Shown: positions 1-7,593 of the stretch, piece after piece | Layout of the letters: each line of letters opens with the position of its first letter | Position numbering within the stretch: the stretch's first letter is position 1 | DNA from: an uncultured Pseudomonadota bacterium | GTDB taxonomy: Bacteria > Myxococcota_A > UBA9042 > CAIXZC01 | Direction: 5' to 3' | Assembly: GCA_937876385.1 (NCBI GenBank) | Contig: CALFHQ010000949.1 | Span: 1-26,909, forward strand | DNA: 26,909 bases | The notes under the pieces: model-generated | Databases searched by the model: none | Seen by the model: only the letters and a program-made list of their open reading frames with translations | Told to the model about the DNA's origin: nothing | Made by a program: the position numbers and the translations under genes

Positions 1-30
1 CCCAGAGCTTCCCTCACAAATGACCTCCGG

Positions 31-218
31 GAGAGGTGTGCGAACTTCAGGGTGATGAAGGACTGACTCCTTCCCCCGCGCGCCCGCTCTTCTGGAGGTC
101 TTCAAGGGAGACCTCTGTCAACAGGAGGAACAGAAAGGAAGAAAGGAAGGGACACAGACGCCCGCAAACCGCTATGAACTTGATCCAGACGAGATCCGGT
201 GGAGAGGTGTGCGAACTT
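31..218. repeat. 17-bp direct repeat pair
   Basis: GAGAGGTGTGCGAACTT occurs at 31-47 and again at 202-218, 171 bp apart and in the same orientation. Both copies are preceded by a similar CCGG-containing sequence. The function is unknown. It could be a binding site, a family of intergenic repeats or a trace of a past duplication. Confidence 0.7.
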
Positions 219-240
219 GGGGCGTGCTGGCCGCTGGCCG

Positions 241-266
241 CTGGATGCTGGATGCTGGATGCTGGA
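241..266. repeat. Short tandem repeat CTGGATG x3
   Basis: Three exact heptamers CTGGATG (241-247, 248-254, 255-261) plus a partial fourth (262-266) lie immediately after the stop codon of the 11-heme cytochrome gene. It is non-coding as read here, and the unit is prone to copy-number change by slippage. Confidence 0.8.
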
Positions 267-270
267 GGTG

Positions 271-1104
271 TTACTGATTGGCGTGGCACTGGGCGCATTG
301 GCCGGGGCTGTGGCATGTCGCACAATGTTCGTTGCCGGTGGTCTCGGCAGCGAGCCCATGGAAGTACTTCCAGGGCCCTTTGTGGCTGAGAGGCTGGGTT
401 TCTTTGTGGCATCTGATACAGGTGCCGGTTTCGTGGCACGTCTTGCACGATTCTCGGTCCCATCCGGCTTCGAGGCCGTGCCCTCGCATTCTCCAGAGCC
501 CGGTGTGGCTCCGGGGACGGGTTTCCTTGTGGCAGGTGGTGCAGGAATCGTCGCCATGGCAGGTCCTGCAGTCCTTTCCGTGTTCGTCAAAGACGCGCCA
601 GTTGGACTCGTCGCCGTGGAGCTTCATCCAGAGGCCCTTGTGATCCGAGGGCTCGACCAGTCTCATGTTCTTGGCGTGGCAGGCGTTGCAGTTGCCTGCT
701 TCGATGACGATTTCGTTTTCCGAGTGGCAGGCAGTGCACTTGTCGAAGCCCAGAGCCGGCGCACCGGCCTTGATTTCGTCGGTCTTGATGTAGCCGTGAC
801 AATCTGTACACTCTGCCGATTCGACATGAAGCTTGTGTGGGAACGCTGCCTTCAACTTGCGAGAGCGAGCGGGCAAGGTGTATGCCGGAACTCCGTCCTC
901 GTGGCACTCGAGGCAATATTCTTTGTTCAGGACCATCCCCGGCTTTCCTTCTCCCTGCTTGTGGCATTCGGCACACTCAGCCCCTTCTTCCAGGTGCACG
1001 GAGTGCTTGAACGGGACAGGTGTCTCGGCCAGTTTGGGGACGGTCAAGGCAGCGAAGGTTCCGATGACGACAATGGCGATGCTCAATGGAATCTTTCGGT
1101 TCAT
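271..1104 (-). CDS. 11-heme periplasmic c-type cytochrome
   Basis: A 277-residue protein with an N-terminal hydrophobic segment (about residues 5-22, signal peptide or anchor) and eleven CXXCH heme c sites, with first Cys at 44, 64, 99, 123, 139, 179, 188, 220, 229, 261 and 270. The last six form three close pairs, CXXCH-x4-CXXCH, recurring about every 41 residues with CHKET-x-P-x-SH linkers after the first two. The start has GGAGG five bases upstream and lies nine bases after the stop of the outer-membrane protein gene, so the two are co-transcribed. Porin-cytochrome conduits (for example MtrAB) pair a barrel with a periplasmic multiheme protein threaded into it; this protein is the natural candidate for that part. 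The heme count and export are direct readings; the conduit role is inferred. I do not recognise a precise named orthologue. Confidence 0.9.
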   Translation of the reverse strand: MNRKIPLSIAIVVIGTFAALTVPKLAETPVPFKHSVHLEEGAECAECHKQGEGKPGMVLNKEYCLECHEDGVPAYTLPARSRKLKAAFPHKLHVESAECTDCHGYIKTDEIKAGAPALGFDKCTACHSENEIVIEAGNCNACHAKNMRLVEPSDHKGLWMKLHGDESNWRVFDEHGKDCRTCHGDDSCTTCHKETRPRSHTGLWRMRGHGLEAGWDRESCKTCHETGTCIRCHKETQPLSHKGPWKYFHGLAAETTGNEHCATCHSPGQCAQCHANQ

Positions 1105-1113
1105 CGTTCCCTC

Positions 1114-2598
1114 CTAATAGCTCTGGCTCAGGCTGACGAAGACTGAGTGAATGTTCCAGTCGAATTGGTCGAACTCGTATCGGACCTGGGCTTTGAGCCA
1201 ATCGGTGATCTTGTAACCGACGGAACCGAAGTAGGTTCGGACGTCCGCAATCTCCTCGACCTGGCGGTAGTACTGGTACTTGTATCGTTGGTAGTAGGTA
1301 CCGGCTTCTGCCTTCAGGCGATGGTCTTCCCAGCCAGCCGATCCGCCCACGGTCAAGAAGCCTTCGCTTCCGTTGAATTCGGGAGTCAAACCGGTGAAAT
1401 GGGCTTCGGCGATGACCGCTACAAAGGGGCCCTTGATGCCGATGTCGGTGGCAGATGCGAGAAAATACAAGCGACCAAAGTCTCGGTTGAAGGGACCTTG
1501 TGCGTCTTCCAGCACTTTGCGTCCGGCCCAACCGGCGTGGAGGGCGTAGTCGCCCGCCGTGGTGGCGAAATTCTTGTAGAGATCTGCTTTCCAGCGAAGG
1601 TTGGGCTGGCTTTTCCCAAGGATGGCGAAGTAGGGATTCATCATCTCGTTGACTTCATTGAGGGTCACGAGTTGGGCATCCACCTTGAAATCGAATCCGA
1701 GGTCAATAGCGTCCCAAAGGAACCGCCCGGCACCTCCGGCGTGGGCGAACTGATCGGTCAGCCCTCGGCCGTAGAGCTTGAGTCGGGCCCAGTGTGCTGG
1801 TTTGTACCAGGCAGCGAGGCCGTATCCGTGATCTGTGAGGGATTTTCGAGTGACGCCTGCAGGGTCTCCCGCGGCGGCGTCCACTGTCTGATCTTCCATC
1901 TGCATCCGGTAATCAACAATCAGTCGAAGGGAGCGGATGGGGCGGACTTCGGCGCCGGCCGAGGCGATCCAATCCTCGAAGAGGTCGGCATCGCTCTCAA
2001 AGAAGTGGACGGTGCGTCCGCCAAATGCGAACACGTCCAGGTACGGAGCCAGCGGGCGCAGCCGAATCGAGGCGCCGTCGAAGGTAGCAGGGAGGCCCAC
2101 TTCGGCGGTTTGTCGTCCGACCCTTGCGAACCGCACCAATGCTCCTTTCCCTGCGGAGACGTTGGCGTGGTATTCCCCCCACAGGGTGTACACTTCGGGT
2201 TCGAAGGCGCTGTCGTCCCGCATACTTCCGAGGGTGGTGAACCCGTCGCTCGAGGGCAGGCCGTCGATGTCGTACCAGAAACCGGCAGAGATGCGACCGG
2301 CGAATCGGTCTTTGCGGTCTCGGATTCCAGCACCCAGATAGAGGCGAAGGTCGTGATCCGACTCATCTTCTCTCTTGAATGCGTCGGTAGTTCCGACATC
2401 TGTGCCGGGATCTATGGTCCCGGAACCGATGGCAAATCGACCTCGATATTCTTCAATGGCGTGGACCCAGAACAACCGATCTTCTGTGTCCAGGCTCGCA
2501 CCGGCTTCTCCCTCGTCAGCTTCCTGAGCAAGCCCGAAAGTGGGGAGGAGTGCCAATTGAACCAGGACGAACAAGGTCGTGAAGACGTTTCTCACCAT
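1114..2598 (-). CDS. Outer-membrane beta-barrel protein, probable porin of a porin-cytochrome conduit
   Basis: A 494-residue protein starting with a signal peptide (VRNVFTTLFVLVQLALL then a small-residue region near residue 25), followed by alternating polar/aromatic strands typical of outer-membrane barrels and ending in an aromatic residue (SLSQSY), as barrel proteins often do. There is no heme motif. The ATG at 2598 was chosen over an upstream GTG at 2625 because AAGGAG sits nine to ten bases before it. It is first in a two-gene operon with the 11-heme cytochrome. MtrB-type barrels form the sheath around a periplasmic multiheme cytochrome, so the neighbour argues for that role. Sequence similarity to MtrB/PioB or Geobacter OmbB could not be tested, and a plain porin is possible. 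Confidence 0.75.
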   Translation of the reverse strand: MVRNVFTTLFVLVQLALLPTFGLAQEADEGEAGASLDTEDRLFWVHAIEEYRGRFAIGSGTIDPGTDVGTTDAFKREDESDHDLRLYLGAGIRDRKDRFAGRISAGFWYDIDGLPSSDGFTTLGSMRDDSAFEPEVYTLWGEYHANVSAGKGALVRFARVGRQTAEVGLPATFDGASIRLRPLAPYLDVFAFGGRTVHFFESDADLFEDWIASAGAEVRPIRSLRLIVDYRMQMEDQTVDAAAGDPAGVTRKSLTDHGYGLAAWYKPAHWARLKLYGRGLTDQFAHAGGAGRFLWDAIDLGFDFKVDAQLVTLNEVNEMMNPYFAILGKSQPNLRWKADLYKNFATTAGDYALHAGWAGRKVLEDAQGPFNRDFGRLYFLASATDIGIKGPFVAVIAEAHFTGLTPEFNGSEGFLTVGGSAGWEDHRLKAEAGTYYQRYKYQYYRQVEEIADVRTYFGSVGYKITDWLKAQVRYEFDQFDWNIHSVFVSLSQSY

Positions 2599-2658
2599 CT
2601 GCCCGTTCTCCTTCTTGAGAAACACTGCTACAACAGGGTAAAGATCAACAATGGCCGC

Positions 2659-2687
2659 AGTCTAGCACCAGGTGGGAACCGGGTCAA
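2659..2687 (-). promoter_or_regulatory. Sigma70-like promoter of the barrel-cytochrome operon
   Basis: Reading the minus strand, TTGACC (2687-2682) and TAGACT (2664-2659) are separated by 17 bp. They lie about 60 bases upstream of the barrel protein start codon. The -35 matches consensus at five of six positions. Confidence 0.6.
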
Positions 2688-2769
2688 CCAGAGTCACTCC
2701 AGAAGGTGAGCGGGCCTTTCGGAGTGGCGTTGTCGGGGGGTTGTGGGACGTGGGAGAGAGGGAGAATTG

Positions 2770-2799
2770 TTGACAGAAAGTCGATGGGTTTTGTAGAGT
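2770..2799 (+). promoter_or_regulatory. Sigma70-like promoter of the NapC-type gene
   Basis: TTGACA (2770-2775) and TAGAGT (2794-2799) are separated by 18 bp. A start near 2806 would give a leader of about 90 bases before the ATG at 2897. This promoter is back to back with that of the barrel-cytochrome operon, so both units share one control region. Confidence 0.55.
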
Positions 2800-2896
2800 C
2801 AATCGCAGGTTGAAGACAGTCAAACGAAGGCAGGCCGCACAAGGCATTTCCGGGGTCAAACCTCGGATTGTTGGTTTGTGGCTGGGAGGACGTCGA

Positions 2897-4378
2897 ATGT
2901 TAAAGGCTTTTGGGAAAATCGTCGGGGTCTTCCCCAGTTTCTGGGCGAATTGGATGACTCTTCTGGGGACCGTTATCACCACCATTTCAGGATTCTCCAT
3001 CCTCGTCTCGCTTGTTGTCACATTGGTAGCTGGAGGGGCCAACCAGTATGCGCTGGCCGTCGGTGTGCTCGTGATGCCTGCCATGTTCATCGGAGGACTG
3101 ATCTTGACCAGTATTGGATTCATCTACGAGACTCGTCGAAAAGAGGGCCGTCGGGACCAGGGACCGGTGGACAACGCCTTTCGTGAAGCCTTTCGTCTTG
3201 CGATGCAGAGTCGCCGGGCCCGAGGGCTCATCATCTTTTTTGCCCTTGCGACCCTAGTCAACGTAGTGCTGATCGGTGGTGCCGTCACGACGGCCCTGAG
3301 TTTCATGGATTCCCCGAAGTTCTGCGGCGAGTTCTGTCACACGGTCATGCAACCGGAGTACGATACTTACCGCCAATCTCCTCACTCACGGGTCAAGTGC
3401 GTTCAGTGTCACATCGGACCCGGTGCGTCCTGGGCGGTGAAGGCCAAAGTGGATGGTCTGCGACAGGTCTGGGGGGTCATGACGGGCAACTACTCCACCC
3501 CCATTCCTTCTCCGGTCCGCGAGCTGCGGCCCGCCAGAGATACTTGCCAGCAGTGCCACTGGCCCTCCCATTTCCTAGGGAATAGAATCTCTTTCTTCAC
3601 TCATTTCGACGATGACGAAGAGAACAGCCCATCGGTAACCGCTCTGATGCTCAAAGTTGGTGGAATGTCTCCCAAGACCGGGAAATTCCATGGCATTCAC
3701 TGGCACGTCAGCGATGAAGTCGAGATTCGCTACGAGGCCCTTGATGAGAAGCGAGAGAAGGTTGGAAGGGTGCAAGTCTATGAGAAGGGAGAGTTGGTTC
3801 GAGAATACCTTCCCCCGAAAGAGGAAGCTTCCGGCTCCCCGGTAGAAGTGCGCACCATGGATTGTGTCGACTGTCACAACCGGCCCACTCACGTCTTCGA
3901 CCAGTCTCCCAAGCTGGCGGTCGACCGAGCCATGTTCCAGGGCCTTCTCAATCGAGAGCAGCCTTACTTGCATAAGGCCGCTGTCGCGGTTCTAGAGGCC
4001 GCTGGGGGCGACTTGGAAAGAGACAAGGCCGAGGAGCATTTCGATGCAGCGCTTGCAGCCTATTACGAAAAGGAATTTCCTGACACCGAGTTGTCGGCGG
4101 AGGAGCGGGCGAAAGCCGCGGATGGACTGGCGAAATTGTATCACTTGAATATCTATCCCGACATGAAGATCGTCTGGGGGGTTCACCCGAACCACCTGGG
4201 CCACCGAGGGGAAGAGCAGGACAAGCGAGGATGCTTCCGCTGTCACAACGACGAACACGAGAGCTCAGACGGGAAGGTCATCGCGATGGACTGCGATTTG
4301 TGCCACGATTTCCTGGAAGAAGAGGTCGCCCCGGACGAATTGCCGGAAGGACTTCGAAGCCTTCTTCCTGAGTTCTAG
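2897..4378 (+). CDS. NapC/NirT-type hexaheme membrane cytochrome c (quinol dehydrogenase)
   Basis: A 493-residue inner-membrane protein. Three hydrophobic segments (about 22-45, 52-75 and 110-136) precede a periplasmic heme region. Heme sites: an unusual CX3CH (C143-GEF-C147-H148), then CXXCH at 168, 217, 323, 446 and 466. The stretch around the first two (HTVMQPEY, SPHSRVKCVQCHIGPGAS) is the NapC/NirT signature. Members of that family oxidise membrane quinol and pass electrons to periplasmic partners. The C-terminal extension with three more hemes makes it longer than the usual 200-residue NapC. ATG 2897 is preferred to a TTG at 2810 because GGGAGGA lies seven bases upstream. It is followed by the cytochrome c3 gene, a plausible acceptor. 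Direction could reverse under other conditions. Confidence 0.88.
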   Translation: MLKAFGKIVGVFPSFWANWMTLLGTVITTISGFSILVSLVVTLVAGGANQYALAVGVLVMPAMFIGGLILTSIGFIYETRRKEGRRDQGPVDNAFREAFRLAMQSRRARGLIIFFALATLVNVVLIGGAVTTALSFMDSPKFCGEFCHTVMQPEYDTYRQSPHSRVKCVQCHIGPGASWAVKAKVDGLRQVWGVMTGNYSTPIPSPVRELRPARDTCQQCHWPSHFLGNRISFFTHFDDDEENSPSVTALMLKVGGMSPKTGKFHGIHWHVSDEVEIRYEALDEKREKVGRVQVYEKGELVREYLPPKEEASGSPVEVRTMDCVDCHNRPTHVFDQSPKLAVDRAMFQGLLNREQPYLHKAAVAVLEAAGGDLERDKAEEHFDAALAAYYEKEFPDTELSAEERAKAADGLAKLYHLNIYPDMKIVWGVHPNHLGHRGEEQDKRGCFRCHNDEHESSDGKVIAMDCDLCHDFLEEEVAPDELPEGLRSLLPEF

Positions 4379-4399
4379 AGCCACCATTTGAAGGGAAAC

Positions 4400-4429
4400 T
4401 TGACTTCTCAGCGAGGGTCAACTTACAAT
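4400..4429 (+). promoter_or_regulatory. Strong sigma70-like promoter of the cytochrome c3 gene
   Basis: TTGACT (4400-4405) and TACAAT (4424-4429) are separated by 18 bp, each matching consensus at five of six positions. It lies 22 bases after the NapC-type stop codon, so the c3 gene can be transcribed independently and probably more strongly than its upstream neighbour. Confidence 0.65.
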
Positions 4430-4515
4430 TTTGCCCACTGGTTGAATGGAACCCAAGTGCGGACGTCTTATGGCGCCTGATTGAGAAAAACGGCTTGAAA
4501 AACGGAGGATTCCCA

Positions 4516-4878
4516 ATGAAGAAGAGTCGTATCGTGATTGCTTTGTCTACCTTTGCTCTCGTCGCTGCCGTGTTCGCCTTCGGCGGATTCACTGCCCAGG
4601 CAGGAACCAACGACGATGGTCCCAAGGCCCCCATTACGTTGAAAAACAAGAAGGGTGCCGTCACCTTTAAGCACGAGATTCACAAGTCCCAGTCGTGCAA
4701 GACCTGCCACCACAAAGAGAAGGATGGCAAAATCGGCGTTGCTTGTTCTGAATGTCACAAGGCCAAAGTGGAAAACGACGTTCCCAAGGCCAAAAAGGCC
4801 TTCCACGACAAGTGCATTGCCTGCCACAAGAAAGAGAAAAAGGGCCCCAGCAAGTGCAAGGAATGCCACGTGAAATAG
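4516..4878 (+). CDS. Periplasmic tetraheme cytochrome c3
   Basis: A 120-residue, lysine-rich protein with a signal peptide likely cleaved after AQA (residue 29). Four CXXCH sites start at Cys 61, 77, 100 and 114. The distal histidines expected for class III cytochromes are visible: the HxxH pair H53/H56, the CHH histidine H66, and H97. The region from ITLKNKKGAVTFKHEIH onward resembles both Desulfovibrio c3 and Geobacter PpcA (a three-heme relative). Such proteins are abundant soluble shuttles between inner-membrane quinol dehydrogenases and outer-membrane conduits, which fits the genes on either side. ATG 4516 was chosen because GGAGG lies seven bases upstream; an in-frame TTG at 4495 has no such site. 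Confidence 0.92.
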   Translation: MKKSRIVIALSTFALVAAVFAFGGFTAQAGTNDDGPKAPITLKNKKGAVTFKHEIHKSQSCKTCHHKEKDGKIGVACSECHKAKVENDVPKAKKAFHDKCIACHKKEKKGPSKCKECHVK

Positions 4879-5137
4879 TCTCCCTTCTCTTCTCTCTCCC
4901 AGTTTCTCCAGAATCTCCAATCAGCCTTGATTGACTCACCCCGTCGGACAATCGACAAGGGGCCATCCATTGGTTCGTCAACGCCCCGGAGAGTTCCTGA
5001 CTTCGTGCTACCCCCTCCAGTAAGGCTTTTTGAAGAACCAGGTTCAGTGTCGGGGAGGGGGCTGATTGGTATGAAGGGTGATGGGGCTGATTGGTATGAA
5101 GCTGATTGGTATGAAGGGGAATAGGCGTCGGGCGGAC
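4879..5137. other. Convergent intergenic region with inverted repeats
   Basis: No gene is seen between the converging c3 and cytochrome bc genes. The region has a GTCG/CGAC hairpin flanked by CCCC/GGGG (4939-4962), a long-range 8-bp pair CCCCCTCC (5011-5018) with GGAGGGGG (5054-5061), and inside it GAACC-A-GGTTC (5035-5045). These may fold into a bidirectional terminator, though no clear T-tract terminator is present. A three-copy short repeat follows at 5061-5116. Confidence 0.45.
5061..5116. repeat. Three-copy 15-16 bp repeat
   Basis: GCTGATTGGTATGAAG is found at 5061-5076, 5086-5101 and 5101-5116; the last two abut, sharing one G. It is outside any gene, 22 bp beyond the stop of the leftward cytochrome bc gene. 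Origin unknown. Confidence 0.85.
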
Positions 5138-7132
5138 TTACTTCGAGGGGTGGTCCTCGTTCATCCAGTCCTTCTCGGGGAGGGCTTCGGGGGGCACGTC
5201 ATCGGACTCGGGGGGGAGCATTTCGGCGATGGCTTTGTCGGTGAAGCGCTCTTTGGCTTCGTGCTCTGTTAGCCGGCCGGTGATGAAGCTTGTCCCGATG
5301 GGGTACTCTTCTGGATGCCAGATGGTGTGGTACAAATGCCACACAACAATGGCGGAAGCGGCGAGGATGGCTTCGTAGAAGTGAACCGCTCTGGCCACAT
5401 TGAAGGCCCAGGGCGGGGAGGAGGCTGGGAGGAGTTCGGAGAACCAGAGAATGAGTCCCGAGAGGATCATCACGACGGTTCCCCACCACAGGGCCCAGTA
5501 TTCGACCTTCTCTGCGTAGTTGAACACGTCGTAGACGGGCTTCTCTTTGCGGCGCCCGAGATAGAACATCATGGTGTAGTAGAAGTCTTTGGCGTCTTGC
5601 CACCGGGGGCACATGTTGACCCACCAGCGCCGTCGTCCGCGTCTGGACGCGAAGGTGTAGAGCAGGAAGATGGTCATGTCCAGCGTCAAGACCACCGCAA
5701 AGAAGCGGTGAACCCAGGAGCGGGTGGACTCAGCCAGGCCGAGGTCATACAGCCACTTGAACCACACGGAGTCTGAGTAGGAGAGGGCGAAACCGGTGAT
5801 GGTAAGGATGGTGAAGGCGACCAGCATGGCCCAGTGCCACCCCAACTCAAAATGGCTCAATCGGCGAATCTTTCCTCTTGCTCGCTGGTACTTGAGCTTC
5901 TTGCGGGCAAAGAACATCCAGATCACCATGTTGTGCAGGAGCATGCCGCCGATGGTGATGAGGATGACAATGATGTAGATGTAAGCCACCCAGTATGTGA
6001 TTCCGTGACCCGGTTCCCTCGCTGCCATCTTGTGGGTGAAGCTCATGATGAAAGAGTCGCTGGTCTGGCCGTGGCACTTGCCGCAGGTCGCACCTCGGTT
6101 GGACAGGTGCATCCTCGATTGGGCGTGATCCTGGGGGAGGGAGTGATGGGGATCGTGGCAGTCAGCGCAGGTTGCTGCCGTCCCGGCAGAGCCACGCTGG
6201 GCCAGCCCATGGAAGTCGTTGAGGTAGCTGTCTACGGGGGACGTATCCAAAGAGTACCTGGCCATTATTCGATCGTTCCCGTGGCACCAGATGCAAACCT
6301 CGGTGCGAGCGAAGGTGTTTCGCTTCCCGACCTCGGCTCGAAGGCTGATAATGTCGTGGTCACCGTGGCAGGTCGTGCAGTTCGGGACGTCGAGGTTTCC
6401 AGCGAGAAGGGTACGCCCGTGGGAACCGGTGGAGTACCCCGCCACGATGTCAGGGTGGCACTTGGCGCAAGTGGTCAGGAGGTTGATGCGAGTCACCATG
6501 GAATCGGCGTCAGAAGAGCGTCGGATAGCGTGGCTTCCGTGGCAATCCGAGCACGAAGCGCCGCGACGCCCTGCCTGAATTTGCTTCCAGTGGACCCCTT
6601 CCTCGTACCGGCCGACCAGGCGACGCTTTGTAATCCCGGCGTTATCGTTCATATCATCGGAGTTGTGGCAGGCGCCACAGGTGGTTGGCTGATTGGTTGG
6701 AGCGATGAGAGAGTCGGGGTCGCTTGCCGCTTTGATTTGATGGGAACCGTGGCACGATGCACAGGTGGGAGCATTGGGATGACTCTCTTTGGAAGCCTTT
6801 CCGTGGACGCACTGCCCGTAGTACTCCTGGGTGACGTCATCATGGCACTCTGCACAACTCAGTCGGGGTTTGTCTCCCCCTTCCTCATAGTGCGCTGTTT
6901 CCCCTTCCTTTTCTCCCATGGCGTGACAGTCGGAGCAGGAGAGTTCTTCGTGGATAGACCCCTTCAAGGCGTCCGGCGAGACGAAAAGCGAATCCACCGT
7001 CCTTCCAGGGGTGACGGGCTCCAGCGAGTCCTTGTCTCCGTGGCACTCCAGGCATTCATCCCCAACGGCCACTGCAGGCGTTGTGTTGACCAGGAAGGCA
7101 AGAACCGAAAGGACAAACAGTTTCTTGTGCAT
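5138..7132 (-). CDS. CbcL-like inner-membrane cytochrome: 11 c-hemes fused to a b-type cytochrome domain
   Basis: A 664-residue fusion. Signal peptide (1-22); periplasmic domain with eleven CXXCH sites (first Cys at 27, 66, 93, 124, 152, 194, 222, 252, 280, 322 and 350); then five hydrophobic helices (about 379-405, 430-452, 473-494, 547-568 and 585-605) of the HydC/FdnI cytochrome b family, with candidate b-heme histidines H427/H433, H475, H584 and H599/H602. Geobacter CbcL has the same layout (nine c-hemes plus a b-heme domain) and oxidises menaquinol for low-potential extracellular respiration; this protein probably does likewise. The ATG at 7132 has AGGAG six to seven bases upstream and begins the signal peptide; the frame extends 66 codons further upstream without signal character. 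Function is by architecture, not by alignment. Confidence 0.85.
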   Translation of the reverse strand: MHKKLFVLSVLAFLVNTTPAVAVGDECLECHGDKDSLEPVTPGRTVDSLFVSPDALKGSIHEELSCSDCHAMGEKEGETAHYEEGGDKPRLSCAECHDDVTQEYYGQCVHGKASKESHPNAPTCASCHGSHQIKAASDPDSLIAPTNQPTTCGACHNSDDMNDNAGITKRRLVGRYEEGVHWKQIQAGRRGASCSDCHGSHAIRRSSDADSMVTRINLLTTCAKCHPDIVAGYSTGSHGRTLLAGNLDVPNCTTCHGDHDIISLRAEVGKRNTFARTEVCIWCHGNDRIMARYSLDTSPVDSYLNDFHGLAQRGSAGTAATCADCHDPHHSLPQDHAQSRMHLSNRGATCGKCHGQTSDSFIMSFTHKMAAREPGHGITYWVAYIYIIVILITIGGMLLHNMVIWMFFARKKLKYQRARGKIRRLSHFELGWHWAMLVAFTILTITGFALSYSDSVWFKWLYDLGLAESTRSWVHRFFAVVLTLDMTIFLLYTFASRRGRRRWWVNMCPRWQDAKDFYYTMMFYLGRRKEKPVYDVFNYAEKVEYWALWWGTVVMILSGLILWFSELLPASSPPWAFNVARAVHFYEAILAASAIVVWHLYHTIWHPEEYPIGTSFITGRLTEHEAKERFTDKAIAEMLPPESDDVPPEALPEKDWMNEDHPSK

Positions 7133-7593
7133 GGCGGTCTCCTGCGGGCATTCAAGCACCCGCTTGAGTAAATATTCCCGGGCACCGTAACAGATTTCAC
7201 GATGAAACTTCAACCGAAAGAGTGGTTTCGCCAGAAATTTGGCCGAAAGCAGGAGGGGATTGAGTCGTCGACGAGAAAGTTCACAGCCAACCAATTGAAC
7301 TGTTTTGTCACTTGTATAAATGATCAACACTCACACCCCTTATTAGAACGATTTCCCAATTCGACAAATGACACGATGGAGCGCCAGTAGAGCGGTTTGG
7401 AGCGGTATCAAACGAGGCAAGGCCAGTCCATCCTCTGTCGTTGTGCCCGTTTTGCTTAGAGAAAGTGAAGAATGCCCTTGACACGGACGCCCCTTCCCCC
7501 GAAAATGCTCCATAAGCTATCAGATAGGTAGGTTATCGCCTGCCGGATTGGGAAAATCAGAAGGGAATGTCCAACAAGAACAGAGGGGAGAAA
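7133..7593. other. Divergent control region between cytochrome bc and decaheme lipoprotein genes
   Basis: About 460 bp without a gene. It holds the rightward promoter at 7478-7506, a pair of 6-bp arms AGTTCA (7278-7283) and TGAACT (7296-7301), an imperfect palindrome TTTCG...CGAAA (7226-7248) and CTATC-A-GATAG (7517-7527) near the expected rightward transcription start. The leftward promoter is not clear: TTGTCG with TAATAA at 16 bp (minus strand, near 7335-7365) is a weak candidate. The long divergent spacer suggests regulation by one or more DNA-binding proteins. Confidence 0.5.
7478..7506 (+). promoter_or_regulatory. Promoter of the decaheme lipoprotein gene
   Basis: A perfect TTGACA (7478-7483) is followed after 17 bp by GAAAAT (7501-7506), a four-of-six match to the -10 consensus. 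The leader would be about 80 bases. The -10 is weak, so an activator may be involved. Confidence 0.5.

Larger units (their letters stand above)
1..270. other. Non-coding left flank with repeats
   Basis: No credible gene is seen here; the open frames are shadows with low-complexity or proline/arginine-rich translations. The stretch lies beyond the stop of the leftward 11-heme cytochrome gene. It holds a 17-bp direct repeat pair, a perfect 7-bp inverted repeat (95-101 with 109-115, GAGGTCT/AGACCTC), a purine-rich run near 121-150 and a short tandem repeat at 241-266. The hairpin could be a transcription end but has no T tract, so I do not call it a terminator. Confidence 0.6.

Noticed and set aside
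199..2709. Long rightward open frames (315 and 520 codons) opposite the barrel and 11-heme genes
   Set aside because: They mirror genes with clear signal peptides, heme motifs and ribosome sites on the other strand and have no recognisable features.
2800..2896. Possible GEMM (cyclic dinucleotide) riboswitch before the NapC-type gene, since such switches precede cytochrome genes in Geobacter
   Set aside because: Short fragments resemble parts of the consensus, but the conserved core and tetraloop-receptor pairing could not be found; the leaders at 4436 and 7513 were also negative.
5834..7171. A 445-codon frame opposite the cytochrome bc gene
   Set aside because: Shadow of a gene with eleven heme motifs and five membrane helices on the minus strand.
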